Source of the DNA: Desulfopila aestuarii DSM 18488
GTDB lineage: Bacteria; Desulfobacterota; Desulfobulbia; Desulfobulbales; Desulfocapsaceae
Assembly: GCF_900143695.1 (NCBI RefSeq)
Contig: NZ_FRFE01000021.1
Coordinates: 1 to 64,000, forward strand
Direction: 5' to 3'
DNA length: 64,000 bases
Below are positions 25,738 to 34,489 of the stretch, piece after piece. Numbering within the stretch: position 1 is the first letter of the stretch; each line of letters begins with the position of its first letter. The notes under the pieces are model-generated. The model worked only from the letters and a program-made list of their open reading frames with translations. It was not told where the DNA came from and searched no databases. The position numbers and the translations under genes were made by a program.

Positions 25738-26391
25738 ATGGAAAATCTGGCAATTGAATACGAAAACCTCGATCAGAAGGTCTATCAGCTGGTCAAGGGG
25801 ATGATCGAGAATAGACAGCTATTGCCCGGAAAGAAGATACCACAGGAGAAGCTGGCCAAAGAGATGGGGATTAGCCGCACCCCACTTATTGCAGCCCTCA
25901 AATTTCTTGAACACGAAAAACTGGTCGAGGCAAAACCGCGTCGAGGCTATTACGTCCGGCTCTTCTCTATCGAAGAAATGGTGTCGATATTTGAAATCCG
26001 TGAGGTGCTGGAGGGGCTTTCTGCCCGCAGGGCCGCAAAGGTAATCACCAAGGACGAGGCCAGGCAGCTGCAGACGATTTTTCAGCCGTATTTGTCTGTC
26101 GATGACATTACCGATTATCAGGCCTATTCCAGGGCAGACCGTCAATTTCACATGCTGATTGCTGATATTGCCTCGCGTGAATTTCTGACATCCATTCTGC
26201 AGACATTCAATATTATTTCGTTGGCCTATCAGTATCCGACACGTGAGGGTCTGATCAGGCATCCTAATGAGACAATCCACGATCATTTGAAAATCGCTGA
26301 CGCTATCTGTAACCACGATTCAGAAACGGCGGAAAAGCTCATGCGGGAACATCTGCGCTCAGCCATTTCTGAGCTCACGAAAACGATGTGA
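25738..26391 (+). CDS. GntR family (FCD) transcriptional regulator
   Basis: A 217-residue protein: an N-terminal winged helix at about 8-75 (LVKGMIENRQLLPGKKIPQE, ISRTPLIAALKFLE) and a C-terminal all-helical FCD ligand domain at about 80-210 (EIREVLEGLSARRAA, DRQFHMLIADIA, IHDHLKIADAI, which hold the Asp and His metal ligands). FCD regulators respond to sugar acids and carboxylates. AGGAAG precedes the ATG. It leads the transporter and catabolic genes by 140 bases and is probably their local regulator. Confidence 0.88.
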   Translation: MENLAIEYENLDQKVYQLVKGMIENRQLLPGKKIPQEKLAKEMGISRTPLIAALKFLEHEKLVEAKPRRGYYVRLFSIEEMVSIFEIREVLEGLSARRAAKVITKDEARQLQTIFQPYLSVDDITDYQAYSRADRQFHMLIADIASREFLTSILQTFNIISLAYQYPTREGLIRHPNETIHDHLKIADAICNHDSETAEKLMREHLRSAISELTKTM

Positions 26392-26531
26392 TAGAAACCG
26401 GTTCATCAAAATAAAGGAGGTGGAATCCCGAAAAAGAGAGATTCGTTCGAAAGAGGAGTTCCAAAAAAAGGTTGTGATGGTCCCCGATTGGGGGAGGAAA
26501 CACAAAACCGTATTTGTGGAGAATGAATAGA

Positions 26532-27536
26532 ATGAAAAAGATTATAGCCTTAGGTCTTGCAGCATTTTTCGCTTTTTCTGCCAGTGCCATGGCCGCGCCG
26601 GCATATCCCAAAAGAAACATCACCAACGTTGTCGTTTGGAGCGCGGGTGGCGGAACTGATGTGTGTAACCGCATCATCAGCGCCGAGATGGCCAAGGTGC
26701 TGGGAGTCAACATAAATGTCATCAACAAGACCGGTGGCGTTGCCGGGTCGGTTGGCATGAGTCACGCCTATGGCATGGCACACGATGGCTACACCCTGGC
26801 CGGTATTTCCGAATCCAACGTTACCGCAGGTGTTCAGGGCGGCTGGGATAAGAAATTTGAGGTGTGGTACCCCTTTATCGTGGGCGGATCACCTGATGTG
26901 CTTTCTGTAACACCTGATTCTCCTTACAAAACCATGCAGGACCTGATTGAAGCCGCCAAGAAAGATCCGGGCTCCATCAAGGCTGCCGCCAGTGGCGCAG
27001 GCTCCATTCATCACCTCAACCTGCTGGCGGTTGAAAATGGTTCAGGGGCAAAATTCAACTTTATTCCGTATGCCGGTTCCAGTCCTGCCCAGAATGCCGC
27101 AATGACCGGTGAAGTCAATGTGGTCGTCACCTCTCTGGCTGAACAACAGCAGCTGCTGCGCGGTGGTAAATTACGTGCCCTTGGTATGCTTATACCATCC
27201 TCATTTGACGTTGCCGATCTCGGCACCATCCCCTCTGCCTTTGAAGCCTACCCAGGACTTTCCAAGTATCTGCCGATATCGCAGGCCATCGGTTTTGCCG
27301 TTCCTGCAGATGCTCCAGATGACGTGAAAGCAGTATTGGTTGATGCGTTCAACAAGGCAATCGCAACCGATAAGGTAAAAGACTGGGCTAAGGAAAATTA
27401 CTATCTGCTCTCCGGTAAGAGTGGTGCTGACGCCAGCGCAGTATTCTCCGCCCTGGAATCCAACTTTGCCTGGACCCTGCATGAGCTGGGCGCAGCCAAA
27501 GTCAGCCCTGACACCCTTGGAATCCCGAAGTCATGA
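26532..27536 (+). CDS. tctC: TctC-type periplasmic substrate-binding protein
   Basis: About 334 residues with a Sec signal peptide (MKKIIALGLAAFFAFSASAM, cleavage after AMA). The mature part follows the TctC pattern: YPKRNITNVVVWSAGGGTDV at the front, where the GGGTD loop contacts a carboxylate, then NVINKTGGVAGSVG and FIPYAGSSPAQNAAMTGEVN. The ATG at 26532 is chosen; upstream in-frame ATG 26523 and TTG 26514 are possible. The protein binds a carboxylated substrate for the tripartite tricarboxylate transporter. Followed by two hairpins before tctB, which may raise its mRNA level over the membrane genes. Confidence 0.9.
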   Translation: MKKIIALGLAAFFAFSASAMAAPAYPKRNITNVVVWSAGGGTDVCNRIISAEMAKVLGVNINVINKTGGVAGSVGMSHAYGMAHDGYTLAGISESNVTAGVQGGWDKKFEVWYPFIVGGSPDVLSVTPDSPYKTMQDLIEAAKKDPGSIKAAASGAGSIHHLNLLAVENGSGAKFNFIPYAGSSPAQNAAMTGEVNVVVTSLAEQQQLLRGGKLRALGMLIPSSFDVADLGTIPSAFEAYPGLSKYLPISQAIGFAVPADAPDDVKAVLVDAFNKAIATDKVKDWAKENYYLLSGKSGADASAVFSALESNFAWTLHELGAAKVSPDTLGIPKS

Positions 27537-27564
27537 GAACATTTGCTAATATCAAAAAATAAGC

Positions 27565-27635
27565 GGCTGGCATCGTATGATACCAGCCACTTGGAGCCGG
27601 GCCTGATGTCCATTCCACTGTACCCAGGTCCGGCT
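27565..27635 (+). terminator. Two hairpins between tctC and tctB (attenuator-like)
   Basis: The first: GGCTGG (27565-27570), ATC, a 4-base loop, GAT, CCAGCC (27583-27588) with one mismatch. The second: AGCCGG and CCTG (27595-27605) pair with CAGG and CCGGCT (27625-27635) across a 19-base loop. Only GTTTG follows, so termination is probably partial. Such structures often protect the binding-protein message. Confidence 0.5.
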
Positions 27636-27674
27636 GTTTGAAGAAAATATAACATAGCCGAGGTTTATTCAACC

Positions 27675-28439
27675 ATGATGGAGATCGAACGGCTCCGAAA
27701 AGCCGATATATTTTCGGGGGCGCTGGTCGTTTTGACCGGTATGTTGGTCATCTTGCAGGCCATGAAGATGCCGATGAAGGATTCCTATGGCGGCGTGCAG
27801 AACGTCTGGTACGTTTCGCCGGCACTTTTCCCCCTACTCGTTGGCGGGATGCTGATACTCCTTGGCTTGGTGTTAATCCGTACTGCGTTAAAGGCTGTTG
27901 GTTTGGAAGGGATCAGAAGTGTTTTGTCTTTTATCTGCAGCTCAGAATTATTCAGTTATTTCAAAGAGGAGAATAACGTTCGCTACTATGGCGTCGTTGT
28001 CAATCTGCTCGGTTTTGTATTTGTTTTCATTCCCCATGTGGATTTCTTTCCTGCGGCAATCCTGTTTTTGCTGGTTCTCTTCTTTATGTATTACTGCGGG
28101 GATCATGGCACATTGCGCACTCTATTGAAGTGTTCATTGGGGAGCATAACATTTTTTGGTCTGTTCTTTTTTTCTGGTCTGGACCAAAAGGTCTCCGCGA
28201 CAGTCTCATATCCAGGTGACTGGCTGACCTTTATGACAATTGCGATATTGATTGTCTATGGCGTTTTGCAGCTTCGCACTTATCCGGAACAGGCGAGGCG
28301 TTTCAGGATCAGCTTGATCATCGCCGTGGTAGCACCATTTACAGTGGGTATCATTTTTAAATATTTCCTGCTGGTTCCCATGCCCTCGGAAGGGCTGGTA
28401 ATCCAGTTGCTTGATACTCTCTGGTATATGGAATTCTAA
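27675..28439 (+). CDS. tctB: TctB-type small membrane subunit
   Basis: A 254-residue protein with about six hydrophobic segments, beginning RKADIFSGALVVLTGMLVIL and carrying the VSPALFPLLVGGMLILLGLV stretch usual in TctB. It is longer than typical TctB (about 150-170 residues), having an extended C-terminal half with two more helices (ISLIIAVVAPFTVGIIFKYF). Its place between tctC and tctA fixes the role. Sequence is poorly conserved in this family, so confidence rests on context and topology. Confidence 0.75.
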   Translation: MMEIERLRKADIFSGALVVLTGMLVILQAMKMPMKDSYGGVQNVWYVSPALFPLLVGGMLILLGLVLIRTALKAVGLEGIRSVLSFICSSELFSYFKEENNVRYYGVVVNLLGFVFVFIPHVDFFPAAILFLLVLFFMYYCGDHGTLRTLLKCSLGSITFFGLFFFSGLDQKVSATVSYPGDWLTFMTIAILIVYGVLQLRTYPEQARRFRISLIIAVVAPFTVGIIFKYFLLVPMPSEGLVIQLLDTLWYMEF

Positions 28440-28581
28440 CTGTTCACATGAAAAACCGCCGGTACGATTTTCAACATTCATCATACTGGCAACTCAAGAA
28501 ATTAACGCCTTGCGGAGTTTTCGCTGTTTTCAGAAAAAACCGTCAACAGGGAAATTGTGACCGCAGGGGAGGCGCGCTGCA

Positions 28582-30120
28582 ATGATGATTTTTGAACGGA
28601 TAGGTACCTTCTTCGGTATCATCGGCGGGATGCTCACCGATCCCGTCTCGGTGGCTGTCCTCTTTGGTTCTGTCGTGCTTGGCATTCTCTTTGGAGCAAT
28701 GCCAGGGCTTACATCGACGCTTGGGGTGGCGCTCTTGACCGCGCTTACCTACTCGATGGATACGGAATTGGCCATGGTATGCCTGCTTTCGATCTATGTT
28801 GGTGGTACCTATGGTGGCTCGTATGCCTCGATTTTATTGAATATCCCAGGAACAGCCGCGTCTGCCGCCACGGCCATGGACGGTTATCCGCTGGCGTGTA
28901 AGGGGGAGGCTGGCCGTGCCATCGGGCTGACCACTACGTCCTCGGCGATTGGCACCATTATCAGTATGCTCTTCGTGGTGAGCATTTCGCCTCTCATCTC
29001 GATGTTCGCTCTGGAGTTCACCTCGTTTGAATTCTTTCTGCTGGCCTTTTTCGGCATCTTGATCAGTGGAACCCTGACCGCGCCGGATCTGGTGGTGAAA
29101 GGGTGGATTTCAGGTTTCCTTGGGCTCTTCCTGGCCTGTGTAGGTCGCGACCAGCTGCAGTTTTTTCCCAGATTCACCTTTGGTATTCCTGAACTTGATA
29201 GCGGTATTGAGGTTGTTCCGGTATTGATCGGCGCTTTCGGAATTCCCCAGATTATAGAGGTGCTGCGCGGTCACGAGGTGAAAGCCAAGATGAAGGAGCT
29301 GCAACGCATCATCCCGGAGATCGGCACGGTTATTCGTAACATTCCGGCTATTATTCGTTCAGCGTTGATCGGGGTTGGTGTCGGCGCCGTTCCCGGCATC
29401 GGCGAAGATATCGCCGGCTGGGTATCCTACGGGACGGCCAAAAACACATCAAAGCATCCGGAAACCTTTGGCAAAGGCGAATTGAAGGGCGTAATCGCCA
29501 GCGAGACGGCCAACAACGCCTGTGTGGGTGGCGCGATGATTCCTCTTTTGAACCTGGGTATTCCTGGCAGTCCGCCCGCGGCAATGCTCCTTGGTGCCTT
29601 GATGCTTCATGGTGTGACACCGGGGCCGATGATCACCTTCGAGCAGCCGACCTTTATTCTCGAGGTTGCTGCCATCCTGCTGCTGGCTTCCATGGCCATG
29701 TGGGTTGCGGGCATGATTCTGGCCAAGCAAGTGGTGAAAATTTTGAAAATACCAACCCAGCTGTTTATGCCGATTATTGGGATTCTCTGCATCATCGGCT
29801 CCTATTCGTTGGGCCTTAATATCTTCAATCTCTACCTGATGCTGCCTGTTGGCATTATCTGTTATTTCCTCACGCTCATGGGCTATCCCATCGCGCCGTT
29901 GGTGATCGGCGTAATTCTTGGGCCCATGGCCGATGTTAACCTCAGGCGTGCCCTCATGGTGTCCCAGGGTAGTTTCATGCCGGTTTTCGAGCGTCCGGTA
30001 TCGCTCATCCTCTTCCTGATCATCGTCTGGATGGTAGTGAGCCAGTTCAAGTGGTACAAGCGGCTGATGTCAAAAATAAAATCACTGCTGTTTCGTAAAA
30101 GAAGCCACAATAACATCTAA
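28582..30120 (+). CDS. tctA: TctA-type large membrane subunit
   Basis: A 512-residue membrane protein of about 11-12 helices with strong TctA motifs: GILFGAMPGLTSTLGVALLT near 34-53, YGGSYASILLNIPGTAASAA near 75-94 (the NIPG loop), GAVPGIGEDIAGWVSYGTAK near 270, and a second LNLGIPGSPPAAMLLGALML near 325-344. It forms the permease of the tripartite tricarboxylate transporter and imports a carboxylate using an ion gradient. GGGAGG lies about 10 bases before the ATG. The catabolic genes follow on the same strand with small gaps. Confidence 0.92.
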   Translation: MMIFERIGTFFGIIGGMLTDPVSVAVLFGSVVLGILFGAMPGLTSTLGVALLTALTYSMDTELAMVCLLSIYVGGTYGGSYASILLNIPGTAASAATAMDGYPLACKGEAGRAIGLTTTSSAIGTIISMLFVVSISPLISMFALEFTSFEFFLLAFFGILISGTLTAPDLVVKGWISGFLGLFLACVGRDQLQFFPRFTFGIPELDSGIEVVPVLIGAFGIPQIIEVLRGHEVKAKMKELQRIIPEIGTVIRNIPAIIRSALIGVGVGAVPGIGEDIAGWVSYGTAKNTSKHPETFGKGELKGVIASETANNACVGGAMIPLLNLGIPGSPPAAMLLGALMLHGVTPGPMITFEQPTFILEVAAILLLASMAMWVAGMILAKQVVKILKIPTQLFMPIIGILCIIGSYSLGLNIFNLYLMLPVGIICYFLTLMGYPIAPLVIGVILGPMADVNLRRALMVSQGSFMPVFERPVSLILFLIIVWMVVSQFKWYKRLMSKIKSLLFRKRSHNNI

Positions 30121-30187
30121 TACAAAATTAATACGTTGAACCGTTGGTCGCTTAGGCGATTACAACATTTATCCGTGGAGAGAAAAT

Positions 30188-31153
30188 ATGTTGAAGTTTG
30201 CAATCATTACCGCGTTTCTTGGCCAGACCAAAGATCGCTTTCATGAATACAACAAGCCGCTGACCGTAGAAGAAAAATTTAAAATGATGACCGAGATCAG
30301 CGGTTATAGCGGCGTAGAGATTATTTATCCGTATGAAGTGCAAGAGGCGGCTGCAACCCGTGAGCTGTTGAAAAAATATAACCTCGGTGTGGCTGCGGTA
30401 AATGTCAACGTGAAGGCGGAACCTGAATTCCGTAGCGGTGGTCTCACCTCTTTGAAACCAGAGGTGAGGGAGCGGGCGGTGCAGTTTATCAAAAATGCCA
30501 AAGATTTTGCCGCTGAAGTAGGTGCTGACAAGGTGACCTGCTGCCCCCTGGGCGACGGCTATGAATTTTCCTTTCAATACGATTATGCCACGGCCTGGAA
30601 AAACCTGATCGAGACATTTTCAGCTGCTGGTGATTACCGTCGTGATATCCCACTCTTTATCGAATACAAGCCTTCGGAGACCCGAGGTCGCTGTTTTATC
30701 GACAATGCCGCCAAGACCCTTTGTCTGTTAAACGACATTGCTATTGCTGAAATGGGTGTGACCCTTGATTTTGGTCACTCTATTTACGGTAATGAAACCC
30801 CGGCCGAGGCGGTAGCTCTCCTCGAAGCAAGCAGATTTAAATATTACGTCCATATCAATGACAACGATGGTCGTTGGGATTGGGACTACTTCTGCGGCAC
30901 CAAGCACTTTGTCGATTATGTGGAGTTTCTCTATTACCTGAAAAAGTACGGCTACAACGATTATTTCACCTCCGATACTTCGCCGACCCGTTGGGATATC
31001 CGCGGCACCTTCGAGGTCAATAGCCGACTGACCACCAAAATCTGGCAGCGACTGGATGAGGTTGATACCTCTCGGCTGGATGGCTTGATGAATGACGGCG
31101 ACTATATTGAAACCTGGAAATTTATAGAACAGAACCTGTTGGGGATGAAATGA
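30188..31153 (+). CDS. TIM-barrel sugar isomerase/epimerase-family protein
   Basis: A 321-residue AP-endonuclease-2-type TIM barrel. Segments in order: FAIITAFLGQTKD, ISGYSGVEIIYPYEV near 37, AAVNVNVK near 72, KVTCCPLGDGYEF near 118, FIEYKPSE near 157, MGVTLDFGHSIYGN near 193 and YVHINDNDGRWDWDYFCG near 220. The Glu, Asp, His and Glu/Asp positions fit a divalent metal site. The family includes isomerases, epimerases and, in branched sugar acid pathways, decarboxylases. ATG 30188 follows GGAGAG. Its stop overlaps the next gene start (ATGA at 31150-31153), showing translational coupling with the kinase. Confidence 0.78.
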   Translation: MLKFAIITAFLGQTKDRFHEYNKPLTVEEKFKMMTEISGYSGVEIIYPYEVQEAAATRELLKKYNLGVAAVNVNVKAEPEFRSGGLTSLKPEVRERAVQFIKNAKDFAAEVGADKVTCCPLGDGYEFSFQYDYATAWKNLIETFSAAGDYRRDIPLFIEYKPSETRGRCFIDNAAKTLCLLNDIAIAEMGVTLDFGHSIYGNETPAEAVALLEASRFKYYVHINDNDGRWDWDYFCGTKHFVDYVEFLYYLKKYGYNDYFTSDTSPTRWDIRGTFEVNSRLTTKIWQRLDEVDTSRLDGLMNDGDYIETWKFIEQNLLGMK

Positions 31154-32574
31154 CGTTGGTGAACCAAACGAATGCAATCCTCAATTTAGAGGTCCTGCAG
31201 ACCCTGCCGCTTGAGCGCGAGGGCGATTTTCTCGCCACCATTCGAGAGCGGATTGGTAATACCGGCTCGAAGGTGGTCATTCTCGACGACGACCCGACCG
31301 GCACTCAGACAATTCAGGGGCTGCCGGTACTCACCCACTGGTCACAAGAGGCCCTGGTAAGTGAGCTGCAAAGTGAGTATCCGGCCTTTTTTATCCTTAC
31401 CAATAGCAGGAGCATGCCGGAGGAGGAGGCTGTCCGGCTTGGTGAGGAAATCGGCACCACTCTTTTCGCTGCTGCTAAGCAATGCGGCGTGAAGGTTGTG
31501 GTTGTCAGCCGTAGTGATTCTACCTTGCGCGGACATTTCCCGTCTGAGGTAGATGCGGTGGCAAAGGCAATGGGCAAAGGAAAACTGCCCTATATGATCA
31601 TCCCGTTTTTCCTGGAAGGCGGGCGCTACACTCTTCATGATATCCACTATGTCCGCGAGGGTGACAAGCTGATCCCTGCTGCGGATACCCCTTTTGCCAG
31701 AGATGCAGCCTTTGGTTTTCAGCACTCGGATCTCAAAAAATGGGTTGAGGAAAAGAGCGGTGGCAGGATTAAGGCCAAAGCGGTGGTGTCGATCACGCTC
31801 AACGATATTCGCACCGCGGATATTCGTGCGCTTTGCGAGAAATTTCTAAGCGTGGCAAACGACGCAGCCTGCATCGTCAATGCCGTTTCCTACAAAGATA
31901 TGGAAGTGGTTGTGACGGCGCTGATGGAAGCAGAGGCAAAGGGAGCGGAATTCCTTTATCGAACCGCCGCCTCTTTTGTCCGCAGCCGTATGGGAATAGC
32001 GGCTGGAGTAGGCCTGCTTGCCGCAGAACAGCTGGTGTCGGATTCGAATCATGGTGGACTGTTTGTGATCGGCTCGTACGTTCCCAAGACCGGCAAGCAG
32101 GTTGAGGCGCTTTTTAACAAGACCGGAGTGGTGCCGGTGGAAGTGATGGTCACCAAACTGCTTCTCGAAAACGATCGCGGAGAAGAGATCAGACGGGTCA
32201 TTGACCAGGCAACAGAACTGCTGACAGCAGGAAGAGATGTAGCGGTCTATACCAGTCGGCAATTAGTCACAGGTAAAGATGCAGTGGAGAGTCTGGCTAT
32301 CGGTTCGATCGTCTCTGATAGCTTGATTCGGATAGTACAAGGCATTGAAATTCAACCCCGCTATCTGGTGGCAAAAGGCGGCATTACTTCAAGCGATGTC
32401 GCCACCAAGGGGTTGGGCGTTCGGCGGGCCATGGTGATCGGCCAGGCGTTGCCGGGTGTACCTGCCTGGAAAATCGGGGCAGAGAGCCGCTATCCGGGCA
32501 TGAGCTACATCGTTTTTCCCGGGAATGTGGGCGACGACGATGCTCTGGTCCGTATCCAGCAAAATCTCGGGTGA
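31150..32574 (+). CDS. Four-carbon acid sugar kinase family protein (DUF1537)
   Basis: A 474-residue kinase of the DUF1537 family, which phosphorylates threonate, erythronate and similar acid sugars. N-terminal substrate domain: VVILDDDPTGTQTIQGLPVL near 37-56 and ILTNSRSMPEEE near 77. C-terminal nucleotide domain: GLFVIGSYVPKTGKQVEALF near 300, LVAKGGITSSDVATKGLGVR near 411 and the tail AESRYPGMSYIVFPGNVGDD. Start ATG 31150 overlaps the previous stop. No dehydrogenase of the threonate type is present in the operon, so the substrate is not assigned. Confidence 0.87.
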   Translation: MTLVNQTNAILNLEVLQTLPLEREGDFLATIRERIGNTGSKVVILDDDPTGTQTIQGLPVLTHWSQEALVSELQSEYPAFFILTNSRSMPEEEAVRLGEEIGTTLFAAAKQCGVKVVVVSRSDSTLRGHFPSEVDAVAKAMGKGKLPYMIIPFFLEGGRYTLHDIHYVREGDKLIPAADTPFARDAAFGFQHSDLKKWVEEKSGGRIKAKAVVSITLNDIRTADIRALCEKFLSVANDAACIVNAVSYKDMEVVVTALMEAEAKGAEFLYRTAASFVRSRMGIAAGVGLLAAEQLVSDSNHGGLFVIGSYVPKTGKQVEALFNKTGVVPVEVMVTKLLLENDRGEEIRRVIDQATELLTAGRDVAVYTSRQLVTGKDAVESLAIGSIVSDSLIRIVQGIEIQPRYLVAKGGITSSDVATKGLGVRRAMVIGQALPGVPAWKIGAESRYPGMSYIVFPGNVGDDDALVRIQQNLG

Positions 32575-32616
32575 ATTCGTGCTGCATACAGTCAAAATTC
32601 GGCAAGGAGAACGAGG

Positions 32617-33477
32617 ATGCTGAGTTCAACAGCTGCGCTGCTGCAGCGGGCCAGAGCACAAGGTTATGCTGTGGGGGCCTTCAATATCTATAACCTTGAA
32701 GGCGCGACGGCAGTGGTTGCTGCTGCCGAAGAGATGCGCAGTCCTGTGATTCTGCAGATACTACCCTCAGCCCTGCAGCTTGGCAGGCGGCCGCTAGCAG
32801 CGATGTCTCTTTCCATGGCTGAAGAGGCTTCGGTGGAGGTCGCAGTGCATCTTGACCATTGCAGTTCTGCCGAGATGTTAACCTTTGCTCTGGAGTGTGG
32901 ATTTTCTTCTGTTATGGCTGATGGTTCAGCCATGCCGTATGAGGAAAACATACAATTCACTCGCGAGATTACTGCGCTGGCTACCGCAAAGAACAGGGCG
33001 GTGGAGGCTGAGCTGGGAAAACTGAGCGGCGAAGAGGACGGCATCACGGTTGCGGAGCGCGAAGCAAAGATGACTGATCCGGATGAGGCCGTCGATTTCG
33101 TCAAGAAGACTGGGGTAAGTGCCCTGGCAGTCTGTGTTGGCAATATCCACGGCACATATCATCAGCCGCCCAATCTCGATTTTGCCCGCCTGGAAGCCAT
33201 CGCCAAACAGATCGGGATTCCCCTGGTTCTGCACGGTACCTCAGGGCTACCCGATGAGATGATCACCAGAGCCATAGATCACGGAGTCTGTAAATTCAAT
33301 GTCAACACTGAGGTGCGCTCCGCCTACATGCAGGCCCTTGGTGATCGTTTTGCAAATTCGGCGAAGGTCGAGCTCGTGGAGATCATGCAGCTTGGTATTG
33401 CCGCAATGAAGGAACCCGTAAAAGAAAAAATCAGGTTGTTCAAGTCCGCCAATATGACGGCATGCTCGAACAGATAA
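32617..33477 (+). CDS. Class II ketose-bisphosphate aldolase-like protein
   Basis: A 286-residue zinc aldolase of the FbaA/GatY/KbaY superfamily. The catalytic Asp and zinc His are in VAVHLDHCSS near 82-83, a Glu in AVEAELGKLSG near 134, the second His in VCVGNIHGTYH near 178, the third in LVLHGTSGLP near 208, and phosphate contacts in KFNVNTEVR near 230. It would cleave a phosphorylated keto compound, yielding a three- or two-carbon unit and an aldehyde. AAGGAG precedes the ATG. Likely acts after the adjacent kinase. Not the housekeeping fructose-bisphosphate aldolase by context. Confidence 0.85.
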   Translation: MLSSTAALLQRARAQGYAVGAFNIYNLEGATAVVAAAEEMRSPVILQILPSALQLGRRPLAAMSLSMAEEASVEVAVHLDHCSSAEMLTFALECGFSSVMADGSAMPYEENIQFTREITALATAKNRAVEAELGKLSGEEDGITVAEREAKMTDPDEAVDFVKKTGVSALAVCVGNIHGTYHQPPNLDFARLEAIAKQIGIPLVLHGTSGLPDEMITRAIDHGVCKFNVNTEVRSAYMQALGDRFANSAKVELVEIMQLGIAAMKEPVKEKIRLFKSANMTACSNR

Positions 33478-33508
33478 CGCATAATATCAAATAACCAAGG
33501 AGACCGTT

Positions 33509-34351
33509 GTGAGCAAACATACAGTAAAAACAATCAAGGCAATGCACGATAAAAAAGAAACCATTACCATGTTGACGGCCTATGACTTCCCGACCGCCAA
33601 GAAGGTGAACGATGCAGGAATCGACATGATATTGGTCGGTGACTCCTGCGCCATGGTTGTGCATGGACACCCCAATACCCTGACCGCCACCATGGACATG
33701 ATGGTGCTGCATTGCGCCGCGGTGGCTCGGGCATGTGACCGGACCATGGTCATTGCCGACATGCCGTTTGGTTCATTCCAGTACGGTATCGAAGAGACAA
33801 TGCGTAATGCCGCCCGTTTCGTGACCGAGGCCAAGGTCGACGGCGTTAAGTTTGAGGCCACCCCGCATCATATCGAGAAGACCGAGGCAATTGTCAAAAT
33901 GGGCATTCCTGTTGTAGGTCATGTCGGGCTGCATCCCCAGGCGGTAGGCGCTCTGGGTGGACTGAAAGTGCAGGGCAAGGATATCGAAACGGCCCGTAAG
34001 GTGGTGAGCGAGGCCATCGCCCTGCAGGAGGCTGGCGCTTTTGCCATTATTTTCGAAGCAGTGCCGGCCAAACTCTCCGAGTGGGTGACCAACAGGCTCT
34101 CCATTCCGACCATCTCCATCGGTGGTGGGCCGGGCTGCTCCGGTCAGTTGCTGGTGACCCATGATGTACTTGGCATGTACGACAACTTTACGCCGTCCTT
34201 TGCCAAGAGATACCGGGAAGTCGGTCAGCTGATGCTTGATACCTTCAAACAGTACAAGGAAGAGGTGCTAACCGGCGTTTTCCCGGCCAAGGAAAACTGT
34301 TACTCCATGTCCGACGAGGTAATGGAAGCCATTGAAAAAGAGTTCAAATGA
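33509..34351 (+). CDS. panB: PanB-like ketopantoate hydroxymethyltransferase
   Basis: A 280-residue protein with GTG start after AAGGAG. PanB motifs: ITMLTAYDFPTAKK near 20-33, LVGDSCAMVVHG near 43 (metal Asp), VIADMPFGSFQYG near 80 (metal Asp), VKFEATPHH near 112 (metal Glu), GHVGLHPQAVGALGGLKVQG near 137, and IIFEAVPAKLSE near 179 (catalytic Glu). The usual CDGQ near 208 is CSGQ. PanB transfers a hydroxymethyl group from methylene-tetrahydrofolate to 3-methyl-2-oxobutanoate. No panC or panD is nearby, and the gene sits at the end of a transporter-kinase-aldolase operon, so a catabolic or related retro-aldol role is as likely as pantothenate synthesis. Confidence 0.82.
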   Translation: MSKHTVKTIKAMHDKKETITMLTAYDFPTAKKVNDAGIDMILVGDSCAMVVHGHPNTLTATMDMMVLHCAAVARACDRTMVIADMPFGSFQYGIEETMRNAARFVTEAKVDGVKFEATPHHIEKTEAIVKMGIPVVGHVGLHPQAVGALGGLKVQGKDIETARKVVSEAIALQEAGAFAIIFEAVPAKLSEWVTNRLSIPTISIGGGPGCSGQLLVTHDVLGMYDNFTPSFAKRYREVGQLMLDTFKQYKEEVLTGVFPAKENCYSMSDEVMEAIEKEFK

Positions 34352-34489
34352 TCAAAAGTTAACGAAAAATAAGAGATAAAACTCCACTGACCGGCAGGAT
34401 GATTGGTGGGAAATTGGTACGAGAGTCGCGCGGTTGTTGCCAGGTGCGCCTATCCGTATTCGTTTTTCTGTCGACAACCTGCCGGTTGT

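Noticed and set aside
26399-26520. Separate small gene between the GntR and tctC genes
   Set aside because: An AAAGGAGGTGG sequence occurs at 26412, but no start codon with a coding frame follows at suitable spacing.
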